Assembly (NCBI GenBank): GCA_038746285.1 | Contig: JBCDKT010000039.1 | Coordinates: 1-36,311 of the forward strand | Origin: Bacteroidota bacterium | GTDB lineage: Bacteria > Bacteroidota > Rhodothermia > Rhodothermales > JANQRZ01 | DNA length: 36,311 bases | Direction: 5' to 3' | Part shown: positions 10,867 through 19,659 of the stretch, one piece after another | Numbering within the stretch: position 1 is the first letter of the stretch | How the letters are laid out: each line of letters opens with the position of its first letter | Made by a program: the position numbers and the translations under genes | The notes under the pieces: generated by a model | Database searches by the model: none | What the model was told of the DNA's origin: nothing | What the model saw: the letters and a program-made list of their open reading frames with translations, nothing else

Positions 10867-10982
10867 GTCGTACAACTCTCGAGGCCCGAGTGTGGCCAGG
10901 CGGTTTGACCGCATCGTGAAGCGCGGCAGGGCCGGCAGCAGTAGCTTGCAACCCGTCCTTTGCTCACCGTCTCCCTGTCTTC

Positions 10983-11450
10983 ATGGAACCGTCCCTCCCC
11001 GCCGACTTCGCCGAGGTCTTCGACCACCGCGTCACGGTCCACACGCCCACCTCCGGCTTCCGCAGCGGCGTTGCCATCCGCCAGCACGCGCTCGTCGCCG
11101 ACGAGCCCGAGGAGGTCGGCGGGACCGACCAGGGGCCGACGCCCTACGACCTCCTCGGGGCCGCCCTCGGGACGTGCACCGCGATGACGCTCCGGATGTA
11201 CGCCGACCGCAAGAAGTGGCCGCTCGAAGGCGTCACCGTCCAGGTCGAGCACGACCGCCTCCACGCCCAAGACTGCGCCGAGTGCGAGACCGAGGAGGGC
11301 CACATCGACCGCCTCCGCCGTACCCTCACCCTCGACGGCCCGCTCTCGGACGAGCAGCGCACCCGCCTCGTCGAGATCGCCGACCGCTGCCCCGTCCACC
11401 GCACCCTCGAAGGCGAGATCGTGATCGAGACCGGCGTAGCCGGGGCGTAG
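10983..11450 (+). CDS. OsmC/Ohr family protein
   Basis: A 155-residue OsmC-family protein. Members reduce organic or fatty-acid hydroperoxides through two cysteines. GPTPYDLLGAALGTCTAMTLRMYADRK carries the peroxidatic Cys (C65, in GTCTAM) and DRCPVHRTLEGEI the second Cys (C136), in their usual positions. An extra CAEC pair at about 98-101 lies in the loop between them, a feature of one OsmC subgroup. The start at 10983 gives a normal N-terminus. Cytoplasmic. It opens a plus-strand run that includes the ergothioneine genes, so a shared antioxidant theme is plausible but inferred. Confidence 0.9.
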   Translation: MEPSLPADFAEVFDHRVTVHTPTSGFRSGVAIRQHALVADEPEEVGGTDQGPTPYDLLGAALGTCTAMTLRMYADRKKWPLEGVTVQVEHDRLHAQDCAECETEEGHIDRLRRTLTLDGPLSDEQRTRLVEIADRCPVHRTLEGEIVIETGVAGA

Positions 11451-11550
11451 CGCGCTACGACGCCACGGCGTAAAGGCGAGCGGCGCTTCTGCCGATGTCC
11501 TGCGTACGCTAAGCCCTGTGGCTGCCTTCCTGGACTCTACGCTCACTGCC

Positions 11551-12612
11551 ATGCGCTGCTCCCAGATCCTGCTCCTCGCCTGCCTCGCTCTCGCCGCCTG
11601 CGACACGGCGGCAACGGATCCACCGCCTGGTGACGAGGCCCCGGTCCCGCGTGGCTCGCGGGTCCTCACTATCCAGATTGTCGAAGCCGAGGTCGAGTCC
11701 TACGACGAGGCGCTGAGCGTAGCCGAAGACCTCGGGGCCGAAGCGGTGACGCTCTCGCTCACCTGGCAGCGCCTGGAGCCCGAGCCGGGCACGTTCGACC
11801 TCAGCCTGCTCGACGTGGCCGAGAGCTACTTCCCCGCCGCCGGGCTCAAGCTCGACCTCATGATCGGTCCCGTCGATACGAACAACGACGTCCGGCCCAG
11901 TGACTTGCAGGACCTGCCCTTCGACCATCCCGAAGTGATCGGCCGGTTCGAGGCGCTTCTAGACGCCGCGCTTCCCCGCATCCCGAGCGTGGAGCTGACG
12001 TTCCTCGCCCTCGGGAACGAAGTCGACGCCCTCCTCGCCGACGCCGACGCGTGGGCCGCCTACACGGTCTTGTACGAAGCCGCCGCCGAGCGCGCCCGTG
12101 CGCTACGTCCCGGCACAGACCTGGGCGTCAAGGTGACCTCGGACGGGCTGACGGGCGGCACGCGGGCGCTCGCCCAGAGGCTCAACGCCGGCAGCGACGT
12201 CGTCCTGACCACCTACTATCCGCTCGCCGACGACTTCACGGTCCGCCCGCCGACCGTCGTGCGTGCCGACTTCGACGCCATCGCAGCAGCCTATCCCGAC
12301 CGGCCGGTGTACCTAGCCGAGGCCGGCTACCCGGCCAGCCCGCAGTGCGAGAGTTCGGACGCGATGCAGGCGGCGTTCGTCCGCGAGCTCTTCCGCGCGT
12401 GGGACGACCACGCCGACCAGTTCCGGGGCATCTCGTACTCCTTCCTGACAGACTTCTCGCCTGCCTCGGTCGGCGAGTTTGAGGTGTACTACGGCATCTC
12501 GGACGAGCGCTTTCTCGGCTTTCTGGGCAGCCTCGGCCTTCGCAGCTACGACCGGAGCGAGCGGCCGGCCTTCGCCGTTTTCCGTGACGAAGCGGCAGCC
12601 CGAGGGTGGTAA
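11551..12612 (+). CDS. Lipoprotein with TIM-barrel glycosidase-like domain
   Basis: A 353-residue predicted lipoprotein: signal peptide with lipobox LAAC (C17), short Pro-rich linker, then one barrel-like domain. LTWQRLEPEPGTFDLSLLD (about 70-88) is the strand-2 region typical of clan A glycoside hydrolases. LALGNEVDAL holds the Asn-Glu pair expected of the acid/base (E157), and VYLAEAGYP the candidate nucleophile (E257). These two Glu are 100 residues apart, as in the clan. The specific GH family and substrate cannot be told. The ATG at 11551 is preferred over a GTG at 11518 because only the former puts the signal peptide at the N-terminus. Confidence 0.75.
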   Translation: MRCSQILLLACLALAACDTAATDPPPGDEAPVPRGSRVLTIQIVEAEVESYDEALSVAEDLGAEAVTLSLTWQRLEPEPGTFDLSLLDVAESYFPAAGLKLDLMIGPVDTNNDVRPSDLQDLPFDHPEVIGRFEALLDAALPRIPSVELTFLALGNEVDALLADADAWAAYTVLYEAAAERARALRPGTDLGVKVTSDGLTGGTRALAQRLNAGSDVVLTTYYPLADDFTVRPPTVVRADFDAIAAAYPDRPVYLAEAGYPASPQCESSDAMQAAFVRELFRAWDDHADQFRGISYSFLTDFSPASVGEFEVYYGISDERFLGFLGSLGLRSYDRSERPAFAVFRDEAAARGW

Positions 12613-12682
12613 GGGCCTGCGAAGGCAGAACGCACGGCACGGTGCGGCGTAGGACTCCCGTCTCTTCCCCCTCTCCGCTCCC

Positions 12683-14029
12683 ATGCCTATCCTCACCCCT
12701 GACGCTGCCGTCTCGCGCAACGCCTACCTCGCGCTCCCGCTCGCCGAGCAGTACCGCGCGGTCCGCGCCTTCACCGAGCACCTCACCGAGCCGCTCACGA
12801 CCGAGGACTACGTCGTCCAGTCGATGGCGGACGTGAGCCCGACGAAGTGGCACCTCGCCCACACGACGTGGTTCTGGGAGACGTTCGTCCTCCGCGAATA
12901 CGCCGAGGACTACACGCTCCACGACGAGGCCTACCCGTTCCTCTTCAACTCGTACTACGTCCAGGCGGGCGAGCGCCACTGCCGGGCGCAGCGCGGCTAC
13001 CTCTCGCGCCCCACCGTCGACGAGGTCTTCGCCTTCCGCGCCCACGTCGACGAGGCGATGCTCCGCCTCCTCGACGGGCTGCCGGGCGACGACGACTCGG
13101 CGCTCGGCGAGGTCGTGCGCGTGGGGCTCAACCACGAGCAGCAGCACCAGGAGCTGATGGTGACGGACATCAAGCACGTCTTCTCTGTCAACCCGCTCCG
13201 TCCGGCCTACCGCGAGCGGTCGGTGACGCCTGCCCCGGACCCCGGCGCGGTGCAGTGGGTCGCCTTCGACGCGGGGCTCCACGAGATCGGCTACCTACCG
13301 GAGCGCGACGGGCCGTTTACGTTCGACAACGAGACGCCGCGCCACCGGGCCTTCGTCGAGGCGTTCGCGCTCGCCGACCGGCTCGTGACGTGCGGCGAGT
13401 TCATGGACTTCATGGCCGACAGCGGCTACGAGCGCGCCCCGCTCTGGCTCTCCGAGGGCTTCGCGGCCGTCCAGGCCAACGGGTGGTCCGAGCCGTTCTA
13501 CTGGGAACGGCGCGACGATGGGACCGGCGGCGGTCCCCAGTGGCACCACTTCACGCTCGCCGGGATGCGGCCTGTCGATCCCCACGCGCCCCTCACGCAC
13601 ATTTCGTACTTCGAGGCCGACGCCTTCGCCCGCTGGGCCGGGGCGCGCCTCCCGACGGAGTTCGAGTGGGAGGTCGCCAGCGAGGGCGTCCCGATGACCG
13701 GCAACTTCGCCGAGGACGACGTGCTCCACCCGGTGCCGCCGGAGCCGGACGCACCAGGCGGCGACGGGGCCCCGGCCGCGCCCCGGCTGCGCCAACTCTT
13801 CGGCGACGTGTGGGAGTGGACCCGGAGCCAGTATTCTCCGTACCCCGGCTACAACCCGCTCCCCGGCGCGCTCGGCGAGTACAACGGCAAGTTCATGTCG
13901 AACCAGTTCGTGCTGCGCGGCGGAAGCTGCGCCACGAGCCGCACGCACGTCCGCCGGACCTACCGCAACTTCTTCCCCGCCGACGCGACGTGGCAGTTCA
14001 CCGGCCTCCGCCTGGCGAAAGACCGCTAG
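12683..14029 (+). CDS. egtB: EgtB-type iron-dependent sulfoxide synthase (ergothioneine biosynthesis)
   Basis: EgtB joins hercynine to a thiol (cysteine or gamma-glutamylcysteine) using O2 and a three-His iron centre. The 448 residues contain an N-terminal DinB-like helical domain with WHLAHTTWFWE (H60) and HEQQHQEL (H151, H155), giving the expected HX...HX3H ligands. A C-terminal formylglycine-generating-enzyme-like domain follows (about 195-446), with LPTEFEWEVA, GDVWEWT and FVLRGGSCAT. The end, RNFFPADATWQFTGLRLAKD, lacks the DYP-Arg pattern I recall from mycobacterial gamma-glutamylcysteine-using enzymes, which suggests a cysteine-using type. It lies 39 bases before egtD; there is no egtA or egtC. 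Confidence 0.92.
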   Translation: MPILTPDAAVSRNAYLALPLAEQYRAVRAFTEHLTEPLTTEDYVVQSMADVSPTKWHLAHTTWFWETFVLREYAEDYTLHDEAYPFLFNSYYVQAGERHCRAQRGYLSRPTVDEVFAFRAHVDEAMLRLLDGLPGDDDSALGEVVRVGLNHEQQHQELMVTDIKHVFSVNPLRPAYRERSVTPAPDPGAVQWVAFDAGLHEIGYLPERDGPFTFDNETPRHRAFVEAFALADRLVTCGEFMDFMADSGYERAPLWLSEGFAAVQANGWSEPFYWERRDDGTGGGPQWHHFTLAGMRPVDPHAPLTHISYFEADAFARWAGARLPTEFEWEVASEGVPMTGNFAEDDVLHPVPPEPDAPGGDGAPAAPRLRQLFGDVWEWTRSQYSPYPGYNPLPGALGEYNGKFMSNQFVLRGGSCATSRTHVRRTYRNFFPADATWQFTGLRLAKDR

Positions 14030-14032
14030 GTC

Positions 14033-14132
14033 CAGTTTCTAGTTTTCAGTTCCTCGTTTCTGCTTCCCATGCCCACTCCTCCCGCTACCGCTTCCCCTCA
14101 ACGAGAAACCAGAAACGAGAAACTAGAAACGG
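14033..14132. repeat. Imperfect inverted repeat spanning the egtB-egtD junction
   Basis: Pyrimidine-rich 14033-14061 (GTTTCTAGTTTTCAG, CCTCGTTTCTG) is the near reverse complement of purine-rich 14101-14132 (GAAACCAGAAACGAG, AAACTAGAAACGG). The arms flank the egtD ATG at 14069, so the mRNA can fold the start region into a loop. The right arm is translated as [13 protein letters not shown] in EgtD. Confidence 0.75.
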
Positions 14133-15055
14133 AACGCGAGGCGTTTCTCCGCGATGTCATCGCCGGCCTGTCCGCCTCGCCCAAGTCACTCCCCTGCAAG
14201 TATTTCTACGACGAGATCGGCTCCGTCCTCTTCGACCAGATCACAGAGACCGAGGAGTATTACCCGACTCGGATGGAGCTTGCGATCATGCAGGCGCACG
14301 TCGACGAGATGGCAGCGCAGATCGGGCCGGGCGCAGTGCTCGTCGAGTACGGCAGCGGGTCGAGCCTCAAGACGCGCGTCCTACTCGACCATCTCGGCAG
14401 CCTCGCGGCCTACGTCCCGATCGACATCTCCGGCGAGCACCTCTTCTCCGTCGCCGAGCAGCTCCGGGCGGCCTACCCCGACCTTCCCATCCTTCCTGTC
14501 GCCGCTGACTACACGGCCGCCTTCGACCTGCCCGACCTGCCCGCGGGCAAGCGCGTCGTCTACTTCCCCGGCTCGACGATCGGCAACTTCGACGAGGCCC
14601 AGGCGGCGGCGTTTCTGGACCAGGCGGCCCGCATCGCCGAACCCGGCGGCGGCCTCCTGATCGGCGTAGACTTGAAGAAAGACCCGGCCGTGCTCGAGGC
14701 GGCCTACGACGACGCAGCCGGCGTCACCTCAGCCTTCAACCTGAACCTCCTCGACCGGATCAACCGCGAACTCGGTGGCACGTTCGACCGGGACCGGTTC
14801 GCGCACCGGGCCGTCTGGAATGAGGACAAGAGCCGCATCGAGACGTATCTCGTCAGCCTCCGCGACCAGACCGTTGAGGTAGACGGTAAGACGTTCCGCT
14901 TCGGCGAAGACGAGGCGATGCACACAGAGAACTCGCACAAGTACACGGTTGAGGGCTTCGCGGCCTTCGCGGCGCGGCACGGGCTCGCGGTGCGGCAGTG
15001 CTGGACCGACCCGGCCGACCTCTTCAGCGTGCAGTATTTCGAGGTGGGGGCGTAG
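14069..15055 (+). CDS. egtD: L-histidine N-alpha-methyltransferase (EgtD)
   Basis: EgtD trimethylates the alpha-amino group of histidine with SAM to make hercynine, the substrate of EgtB. The 328 residues show [24 protein letters not shown] (about 45-68), the SAM loop [13 protein letters not shown] (91-103), [19 protein letters not shown] (165-174) and the substrate-pocket segment [10 protein letters not shown] (284-293, with Glu and Ser conserved in the family). The first 23 or so residues, up to [11 protein letters not shown], are encoded by a repeat and are not family sequence; conserved homology starts near [13 protein letters not shown]. No alternative ATG lies nearer, so the annotated start stands. 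It forms a unit with egtB. Confidence 0.95.
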   Translation: MPTPPATASPQRETRNEKLETEREAFLRDVIAGLSASPKSLPCKYFYDEIGSVLFDQITETEEYYPTRMELAIMQAHVDEMAAQIGPGAVLVEYGSGSSLKTRVLLDHLGSLAAYVPIDISGEHLFSVAEQLRAAYPDLPILPVAADYTAAFDLPDLPAGKRVVYFPGSTIGNFDEAQAAAFLDQAARIAEPGGGLLIGVDLKKDPAVLEAAYDDAAGVTSAFNLNLLDRINRELGGTFDRDRFAHRAVWNEDKSRIETYLVSLRDQTVEVDGKTFRFGEDEAMHTENSHKYTVEGFAAFAARHGLAVRQCWTDPADLFSVQYFEVGA

Positions 15056-15084
15056 CTTCTTCCCTCGCACGCACCGCTCGAGGG

Positions 15085-15846
15085 ATGGCCAAAAAGAAGA
15101 AGCCGAAGATCGTGCTCGGTCTCGACATCGGCGGGACCGGGATCAAGGGAGCCCTCGTCGACACGCGCACGGGCGAGCTCGTCGCCCGACGCCACCGCAT
15201 CCCCACGCCGCAGCCGGCCACGCCGAAGGCGGTCGCCCGGACGGTGGTCGAGATCGTGGAGCACTTCAAGTGGCAGGGCCGGATGGGCTGCACACTCCCG
15301 GCCCGCGTCCGAGGCGGCGTCGCCGAGACCGCCGTCAACATCGACGAGGCGTGGGTCGGAAAGAAAGCGGCCAAGCTGTTTGGCAAAAAGACGGGCCTCC
15401 GGGTCTGCCTCCTCAACGACGCCGACGCCGCAGGTCTGGCCGAGGCGCGCTTCGGTGCCGGTAAGGGCAAGAGCGGCACGGTCGTCGTCCTCACCTTCGG
15501 CACGGGCGTCGGCAGCGTGGTGATCGTCGACGGCACGCTCGTCCCCAACACCGAGTTCGGCCAACTCTGGCTCAAGGGCACGACGCTCGAAAAGTGGTCG
15601 GCCAACTCGGTCCGCGAGCGGGAATCCCTGTCATGGGAGGCCTGGGCCGAGCGCGTGCAGGACGCCCTCGACCACATCGAGTACGTCATCGCCCCGGACC
15701 TGATCGTCATCGGCGGCGGCGTGAGCAAGCCGCACCGCTGGCAGGAGTACGGCAAGCTCCTCAGGACCGACGCGAAGCTGGTCCCGGCGCGCCTCGCAAA
15801 CGAGGCCGGCATCATCGGGGCCGCGTGGTACGCCCGGAAAGGATAG
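15085..15846 (+). CDS. ppgK: Polyphosphate glucokinase (ROK family)
   Basis: PPGK phosphorylates glucose to glucose 6-phosphate using polyphosphate (and often ATP) as donor. The 253-residue protein starts [22 protein letters not shown] with the phosphate-binding DIGGTGIKG loop, and has NDADAAG with the catalytic Asp (D112). The segment [20 protein letters not shown], followed by TEFGQL, is the pattern that separates PPGK from ordinary ROK glucokinases. It lacks the Cys-rich ROK zinc motif, as do other PPGKs. The ATG at 15085 is chosen over upstream in-frame codons that overlap egtD. It follows egtD by 29 bases. With ppk1 at 3341 the genome has both a maker and a user of polyphosphate. Confidence 0.9.
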   Translation: MAKKKKPKIVLGLDIGGTGIKGALVDTRTGELVARRHRIPTPQPATPKAVARTVVEIVEHFKWQGRMGCTLPARVRGGVAETAVNIDEAWVGKKAAKLFGKKTGLRVCLLNDADAAGLAEARFGAGKGKSGTVVVLTFGTGVGSVVIVDGTLVPNTEFGQLWLKGTTLEKWSANSVRERESLSWEAWAERVQDALDHIEYVIAPDLIVIGGGVSKPHRWQEYGKLLRTDAKLVPARLANEAGIIGAAWYARKG

Positions 15847-15947
15847 GCTGGATTGCAGAGGACCGGTTAGTTGGGAGTCGCGGCACTTCTCGCGGCAGCG
15901 GAGGTTTCACCGCATGCCTCTCCTCTCGCTTGTCTCTCCTCTCGATC

Positions 15948-16295
15948 ATGTCATTTTTCGACCGCCTCCGCCAGCACCTCCTCGCCTCCGACGCCGACGC
16001 CCTGGCCGACCTCTACCAGAGTGACGCCGTGATGCTCTCCTTCGAGTTCGGTGCCAGGAGCGGACGCGACGCCATCCGCGACCAGTACGCCAACTTCCTC
16101 GACTTCCACGGCTCGATCTCGTCCGTCGAGGTCGACCGCCAGGCCGAGCACGGGAACGACCTCTTCGTCGAGTTCACGATGGCGAGCGAGCGCGGCACGT
16201 TCCAGCTCGTCAACGCCTTCGTGCTGGCGGACGGCCAGGCAACGCGGCACTTCTCGAACGTCATCCAGGGCGAAGTGGAGGCCGATGCCGCGTGA
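15948..16295 (+). CDS. SnoaL/NTF2-like small protein
   Basis: A 115-residue protein with the cone-shaped NTF2-like fold pattern: an N-terminal helix (DRLRQHLLASDADALADLYQSDAVMLSFEF), GRDAIRDQYANFLDF, and alternating beta strands ending in QATRHFSNVIQGE. Such proteins act as small isomerases, hydrolases or binding proteins, and no specific activity can be assigned. The ATG at 15948 is the only start consistent with the fold; the open frame upstream is a shadow of ppgK. The leader carries a direct repeat of CTCTCCTCTCG. It converges with the SPOR lipoprotein gene at a distance of 16 bases. Confidence 0.75.
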   Translation: MSFFDRLRQHLLASDADALADLYQSDAVMLSFEFGARSGRDAIRDQYANFLDFHGSISSVEVDRQAEHGNDLFVEFTMASERGTFQLVNAFVLADGQATRHFSNVIQGEVEADAA

Positions 16296-16311
16296 CGGTC
16301 AGCGTAGTGGT

Positions 16312-16845
16312 CTACTCCTGGATAATCACCTGATCTGGGACGATGAACGCTTGCTGGAAGCGCCTCCGCACGAGCGGTAGCGCCGCCTCGGCTTCGCGCC
16401 GGTACTCGAACGCCCCGAGCCGGACCCGGTAGTACGGCCGGTTGAAGTCCACGTCCGCGTCGAGCCCCAGGGGCATCACCTCGACCGCGTCCAGGTCGTT
16501 CTGGACGACGCGCCACCAGCCGGTGGCCTCGTCGCGGATGTCTTCGGCGGCCCCCTTTTCCGCCGAGGAAAACACCTGGATCCGGTAGCCCTGCACGACG
16601 CGCGGCCCCGTGGTTTCGGGCATCGAGATCGTTCCCGCCATCAGCGCCTCCGGCACGTCGTGCTGGACCTCGGCGCTGGGTTCGGGCGGCTCCGCATCGT
16701 AGGATGACGGGTCGAAGGTCTCGTAGGCCGGGGGCCCTCGCTCGTCGTCGGGCGGAGGCGGCGTGGGATCCACGGTCTCCTGAGAGCCGCTGCACGCCAT
16801 CAGGGCGAGCGCAGCGAAAAACGCGAAGGGGAAAGCTCTCGTCAT
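16312..16845 (-). CDS. SPOR-domain lipoprotein
   Basis: A 177-residue predicted lipoprotein: MTRAFPFAFFAALALMAC is a signal peptide with lipobox LMAC (C18). A Pro/Glu-rich linker follows (about 22-85). The C-terminal part, from VQGYRIQVFSS to LVRRRFQQAFIV, has the sequence pattern of a SPOR domain (YRVRLGAFEYRREAEAALPLV), which binds denuded peptidoglycan glycan strands. Location would be the outer membrane facing the periplasm. The start at 16845 is chosen for the signal peptide; the frame is open further upstream through a repeat-containing spacer. It is downstream of deoC with a 61-base gap. Confidence 0.85.
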   Translation of the reverse strand: MTRAFPFAFFAALALMACSGSQETVDPTPPPPDDERGPPAYETFDPSSYDAEPPEPSAEVQHDVPEALMAGTISMPETTGPRVVQGYRIQVFSSAEKGAAEDIRDEATGWWRVVQNDLDAVEVMPLGLDADVDFNRPYYRVRLGAFEYRREAEAALPLVRRRFQQAFIVPDQVIIQE

Positions 16846-16868
16846 AGGTTGCACGTTGTAGTTGAGAC

Positions 16869-16904
16869 CGTCCACCGTCTTCTGTCCACCGTTCACTGTC
16901 CTCC
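16869..16904. repeat. Degenerate GTGGACAGAAGACGG-type repeat
   Basis: On the minus strand these bases read as a run of GGACAG/GGACGG-like units directly after the deoC stop. Bases 16874-16893 on the minus strand match 18 of 20 bases with 31423-31442 on the plus strand, which is part of the G-rich arm of the dispersed element there. Confidence 0.6.
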
Positions 16905-16906
16905 GC

Positions 16907-17761
16907 TCAGTACCCGTCGCCGCCGGACGCCGTGCCCTGCACAATCGCCACCGACGCGCTCGCGCCGATGCGCGTGGCTCCGTGGGCAACCATCTCGCGG
17001 GCGTCTTCTATAGAGCGGATCCCGCCGGAGGCCTTCACGCCCATCCGGTCTCCCACCACGCGGCGCATGAGGGCCACGTCCTGCGGACTTGCCCCGCCGG
17101 TCGAGAACCCGGTCGAGGTCTTGACGAAGTCAGCCTCGGCGTTCTGCGCGAGGACGCAGGCGACGACCTTCTCTTCGTCGGTCAGGAGTGCGGTTTCGAG
17201 GATCACCTTGACGGTGGCTCGCCCTCCCGAGGCGTAGCGCGCCGCCTCGACGACGGCCCGGATGTCGGCCTCGACTTGGTCGTAGAGCCCGCTCTTGAGG
17301 AAGCCGACGTTGAGTACCATGTCGAGTTCGTCGGCTCCGTCACGGTAGGCTTGCTCGGCCTCGGCCGCTTTGACCGGTGCCCGGCTCGCGCCGAACGGGA
17401 AGCCGAGGACGGTGCAGACAGCCGACGTTGCGCCGCGCAGCATGTCGGCGGCGAGCGGGACGTAGCACGGGTTGACGCAGACGCTGGCAAAGCAGTAGGT
17501 CCGCGCCTCCTCGCAGAGCGACCGGATGGCGTCGGCCGTGGTCTCGGGCTTGAGGACCGTGTGGTCGATCATCCGCGCAATCGGCGGGGCGAGCGCGCAC
17601 GCCTCCGACGCCGACCCGTTGGCTGAGGCCCGCATCCCGACGCGCGCCGCGCCGACGCCGAGCATCCGCTCCAGCGCCCGCTGGAGTTCGCCGGCCGAGA
17701 CGCTGCCGGGCGTCCACCCGGCCAGCCGCCGTTCGAGTTCGTCCTGTTCCTGTTCGGTCAC
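16907..17761 (-). CDS. deoC: Deoxyribose-phosphate aldolase
   Basis: DeoC cleaves 2-deoxyribose 5-phosphate to glyceraldehyde 3-phosphate and acetaldehyde in nucleoside salvage. The 284 residues hold the catalytic set of the class I aldolase barrel: [14 protein letters not shown] near the start, [10 protein letters not shown] (D147), VKVILET (K185), the Schiff-base Lys in [15 protein letters not shown] (K214) and [10 protein letters not shown] (K243). The first 60 or so residues (an acidic helix and a Gly/Ala/Ser stretch) extend beyond the roughly 220-250 residues usual for the family. No other deo genes are nearby. A 33-base gap separates it from the small gene upstream. Confidence 0.96.
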   Translation of the reverse strand: MTEQEQDELERRLAGWTPGSVSAGELQRALERMLGVGAARVGMRASANGSASEACALAPPIARMIDHTVLKPETTADAIRSLCEEARTYCFASVCVNPCYVPLAADMLRGATSAVCTVLGFPFGASRAPVKAAEAEQAYRDGADELDMVLNVGFLKSGLYDQVEADIRAVVEAARYASGGRATVKVILETALLTDEEKVVACVLAQNAEADFVKTSTGFSTGGASPQDVALMRRVVGDRMGVKASGGIRSIEDAREMVAHGATRIGASASVAIVQGTASGGDGY

Positions 17762-17794
17762 GTCGCCTGTTCTAGCTAGCGCAGGTTAGTTGTC

Positions 17795-18016
17795 TCAGGT
17801 GTGAGCGAACAAGTCCTCGGTAGCGTCTAGTCGCCGCCTTAGGTCACCACTGAGCGCACCTATGCGCTCGTTCAACTCAGCCAGGAAGATAGCGGCTGCG
17901 CCGACGACTTGGGCATCTAAATCGGGGTGCCCGCCCAGCACACGGGCAGTTCCCTCGGCCCTCTCCCACTCGCTTCGTGCCGGGGCCGGATTGTCTCCGA
18001 GCGAAGAGCTAGACAT
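17795..18016 (-). CDS. Small hypothetical protein, 73 residues
   Basis: I do not recognise this protein. It begins MSSSSLGDNPAPARSEWERAEG and its second half (LDAQVVGAAAIFLAELNERIG, then LSGDLRRRLDATEDLFAHT) looks like two amphipathic helices, with no signal peptide or membrane segment. GC is lower than in flanking genes (35 of 60 bases in 17821-17880). It lies between the NtrC-type regulator and deoC on the same strand with short gaps (74 and 33 bases), which favours a real gene. Confidence 0.5.
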   Translation of the reverse strand: MSSSSLGDNPAPARSEWERAEGTARVLGGHPDLDAQVVGAAAIFLAELNERIGALSGDLRRRLDATEDLFAHT

Positions 18017-18090
18017 AATCGTCAGGGCGTCGTTGATGGGGTGTCAACGTTCGGAGCGGCTGCATGTTGCCGAGCCTGACCCGCAGTCTG

Positions 18091-19476
18091 TCACGCGCTC
18101 TCTAGCTCTTCGTCGAGGTTGTACTTGCGGCGCTTCTCCCAGAGCGTCTTCTTCGAGATGCCGAGGATGCGGGCGACCTCGGCGTAGGACGTGTCGGTCG
18201 TCGAGAGGATGTGGCGGATGTACTCGTGCTCCAGGTCTTCGAGCGAGCCGCCGCTGCGGAAGCGGAAGTAGCCGTCGGCCCCGGCGTCCTCGAAGCCCTC
18301 AGTCTTGAGCAGCGCGATGTCGCCCGAGTCGAGCGTAGCCCCGCGCGTAAAGATCATCGCGCGCTCGAGCACGTTGCGCAACTCGCGGACGTTACCGGGC
18401 CACGCGTGGTCGAGAAGTTTCTGCTCGGCGGCCTCGGTGAGGGTCTCGACGTTTCGCTTGAGCTCGCGGTTGAAGTGCTCGATCACCTCGTTCGCTATCA
18501 GGAGAATGTCCTTCCCCATCGTGCGCAGCGCGGGCAGGCGGAGCGAGACGATGTTGATGCGGAAGAAGAGGTCCTTGCGGAAGGTCTTCTCGGCGACGCT
18601 CTCCTCCAGGTTGGCGTTGGTCGCGCAGACGATCCGGGTGGCGACGCGGATGTCGTCGGTCCCGCCCACGCGGCGGAAGGTGCGGCTCTCGAGGAACGAG
18701 AGGAGCTTCGCCTGGAGCGGCATCGACATCGAGTCGATCTCGTCGAGGAAGAGCGTCCCGCCGTCGGCGATTTCGAGGAGGCCGAGCTTGCCGGCGCGCG
18801 CGTCGGTGAAGGCCCCCTTCTCGTAGCCGAAGAGCTCGGACTCGAGGAGGTTGTCCGGGAGCGCGGCGCAGTTGATCTCCATGAACCGGCCGGCGTTCCA
18901 GTCGGAGTTGTAGTGGATCGTCTTGGCGACGAGGTTCTTGCCGGTCCCGGTCTCGCCCCGGATGAGGACGATGGTATTTGGGATGTCCGAGAGCGTCTCG
19001 ATCGTCTCGCGGACCTTCTCGATCTCCGGGCTCGTCCCGACGATCTTGTCTACCTCGTGGGCCTTCTTGCGCTCGCGCTTGATCTGCTTGAGTTCGACCT
19101 TGTCCGAGTAGAGGTCGAGCGCCTTTGCGAGCAGGGCGCGCATCTCCTCCAGGTTGACCGGCTTCTGGAGGTAGTGGAACGCCCCGAGCCGCATTGCCTC
19201 GACGGCCGTCTGCACCGACGAGTGCGCGGTCATCATGATGATCGGGACCGTGACGTCGCGCTCCCGGAGGGCTTCGAGGAGCTCGATGCCAGTCATCTGC
19301 GGCATCATGAGATCCGTCAGGACGAGGTCAGGGACCGCGCCGCCGTCGAGCTTTTCGAGCATCGCGACGGGACTGACGAACGCCTCGGCGTCGTAGCTGT
19401 CCCGGCGCAGGACGGTGGCGAAGAGTTCACCGATCTTGGGGTCATCGTCTACGATGTAGATTGCCTTGTTGCTCAT
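18091..19476 (-). CDS. NtrC/AtoC-type sigma-54-dependent response regulator
   Basis: A 461-residue two-component regulator acting on sigma-54 RNA polymerase. The receiver domain (1-120) has the phospho-acceptor D55 in LVLTDLMMP, T83 and K105. The AAA+ domain (about 145-370) has Walker A GETGTGKN (174-181), Walker B TLFLDE (241-246) and the sigma-54-contact loop as GAFTDA (221-226) in place of GAFTGA. A Fis-type helix-turn-helix is at the C-terminus (YAEVARILGISKKTLWEKRRKY). No sensor kinase is adjacent, so the partner and targets are unknown. It is divergent from the small lipoprotein gene at 19660, with a 183-base shared upstream region. Confidence 0.95.
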   Translation of the reverse strand: MSNKAIYIVDDDPKIGELFATVLRRDSYDAEAFVSPVAMLEKLDGGAVPDLVLTDLMMPQMTGIELLEALRERDVTVPIIMMTAHSSVQTAVEAMRLGAFHYLQKPVNLEEMRALLAKALDLYSDKVELKQIKRERKKAHEVDKIVGTSPEIEKVRETIETLSDIPNTIVLIRGETGTGKNLVAKTIHYNSDWNAGRFMEINCAALPDNLLESELFGYEKGAFTDARAGKLGLLEIADGGTLFLDEIDSMSMPLQAKLLSFLESRTFRRVGGTDDIRVATRIVCATNANLEESVAEKTFRKDLFFRINIVSLRLPALRTMGKDILLIANEVIEHFNRELKRNVETLTEAAEQKLLDHAWPGNVRELRNVLERAMIFTRGATLDSGDIALLKTEGFEDAGADGYFRFRSGGSLEDLEHEYIRHILSTTDTSYAEVARILGISKKTLWEKRRKYNLDEELESA

Positions 19477-19659
19477 CGCGGAGTGTGGTGGCTTAGGGCC
19501 TATGCTGCAGGGTAAGAGGGTCGGGACGACAGGGCCTGGAGATCAGACGCTATGAAAGATAAACCGTTTCCATTCGTAACCATCATCTTTCCAAAACCTG
19601 CCCGTCGCGGGTGATATTCCATTACCGTTGACAACCAAGCGTCACGCTGAACCGGTCTA

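Noticed and set aside
11518-11550. Upstream GTG start for the glycosidase-like lipoprotein
   Set aside because: It would put eleven residues in front of the signal peptide and spoil it.
12847-14508. 553-codon plus-strand frame overlapping egtB and egtD
   Set aside because: It is an Arg/Pro/Gly-rich out-of-frame shadow; both real genes have clear motifs.
19477-19659. Promoters in the divergent region, such as TTGACA at 19628 and TATCTTTC on the minus strand at 19554-19561
   Set aside because: TTGACA has no -10 box at workable spacing before the ATG at 19660, and the minus-strand box lacks a -33 element at the right distance.
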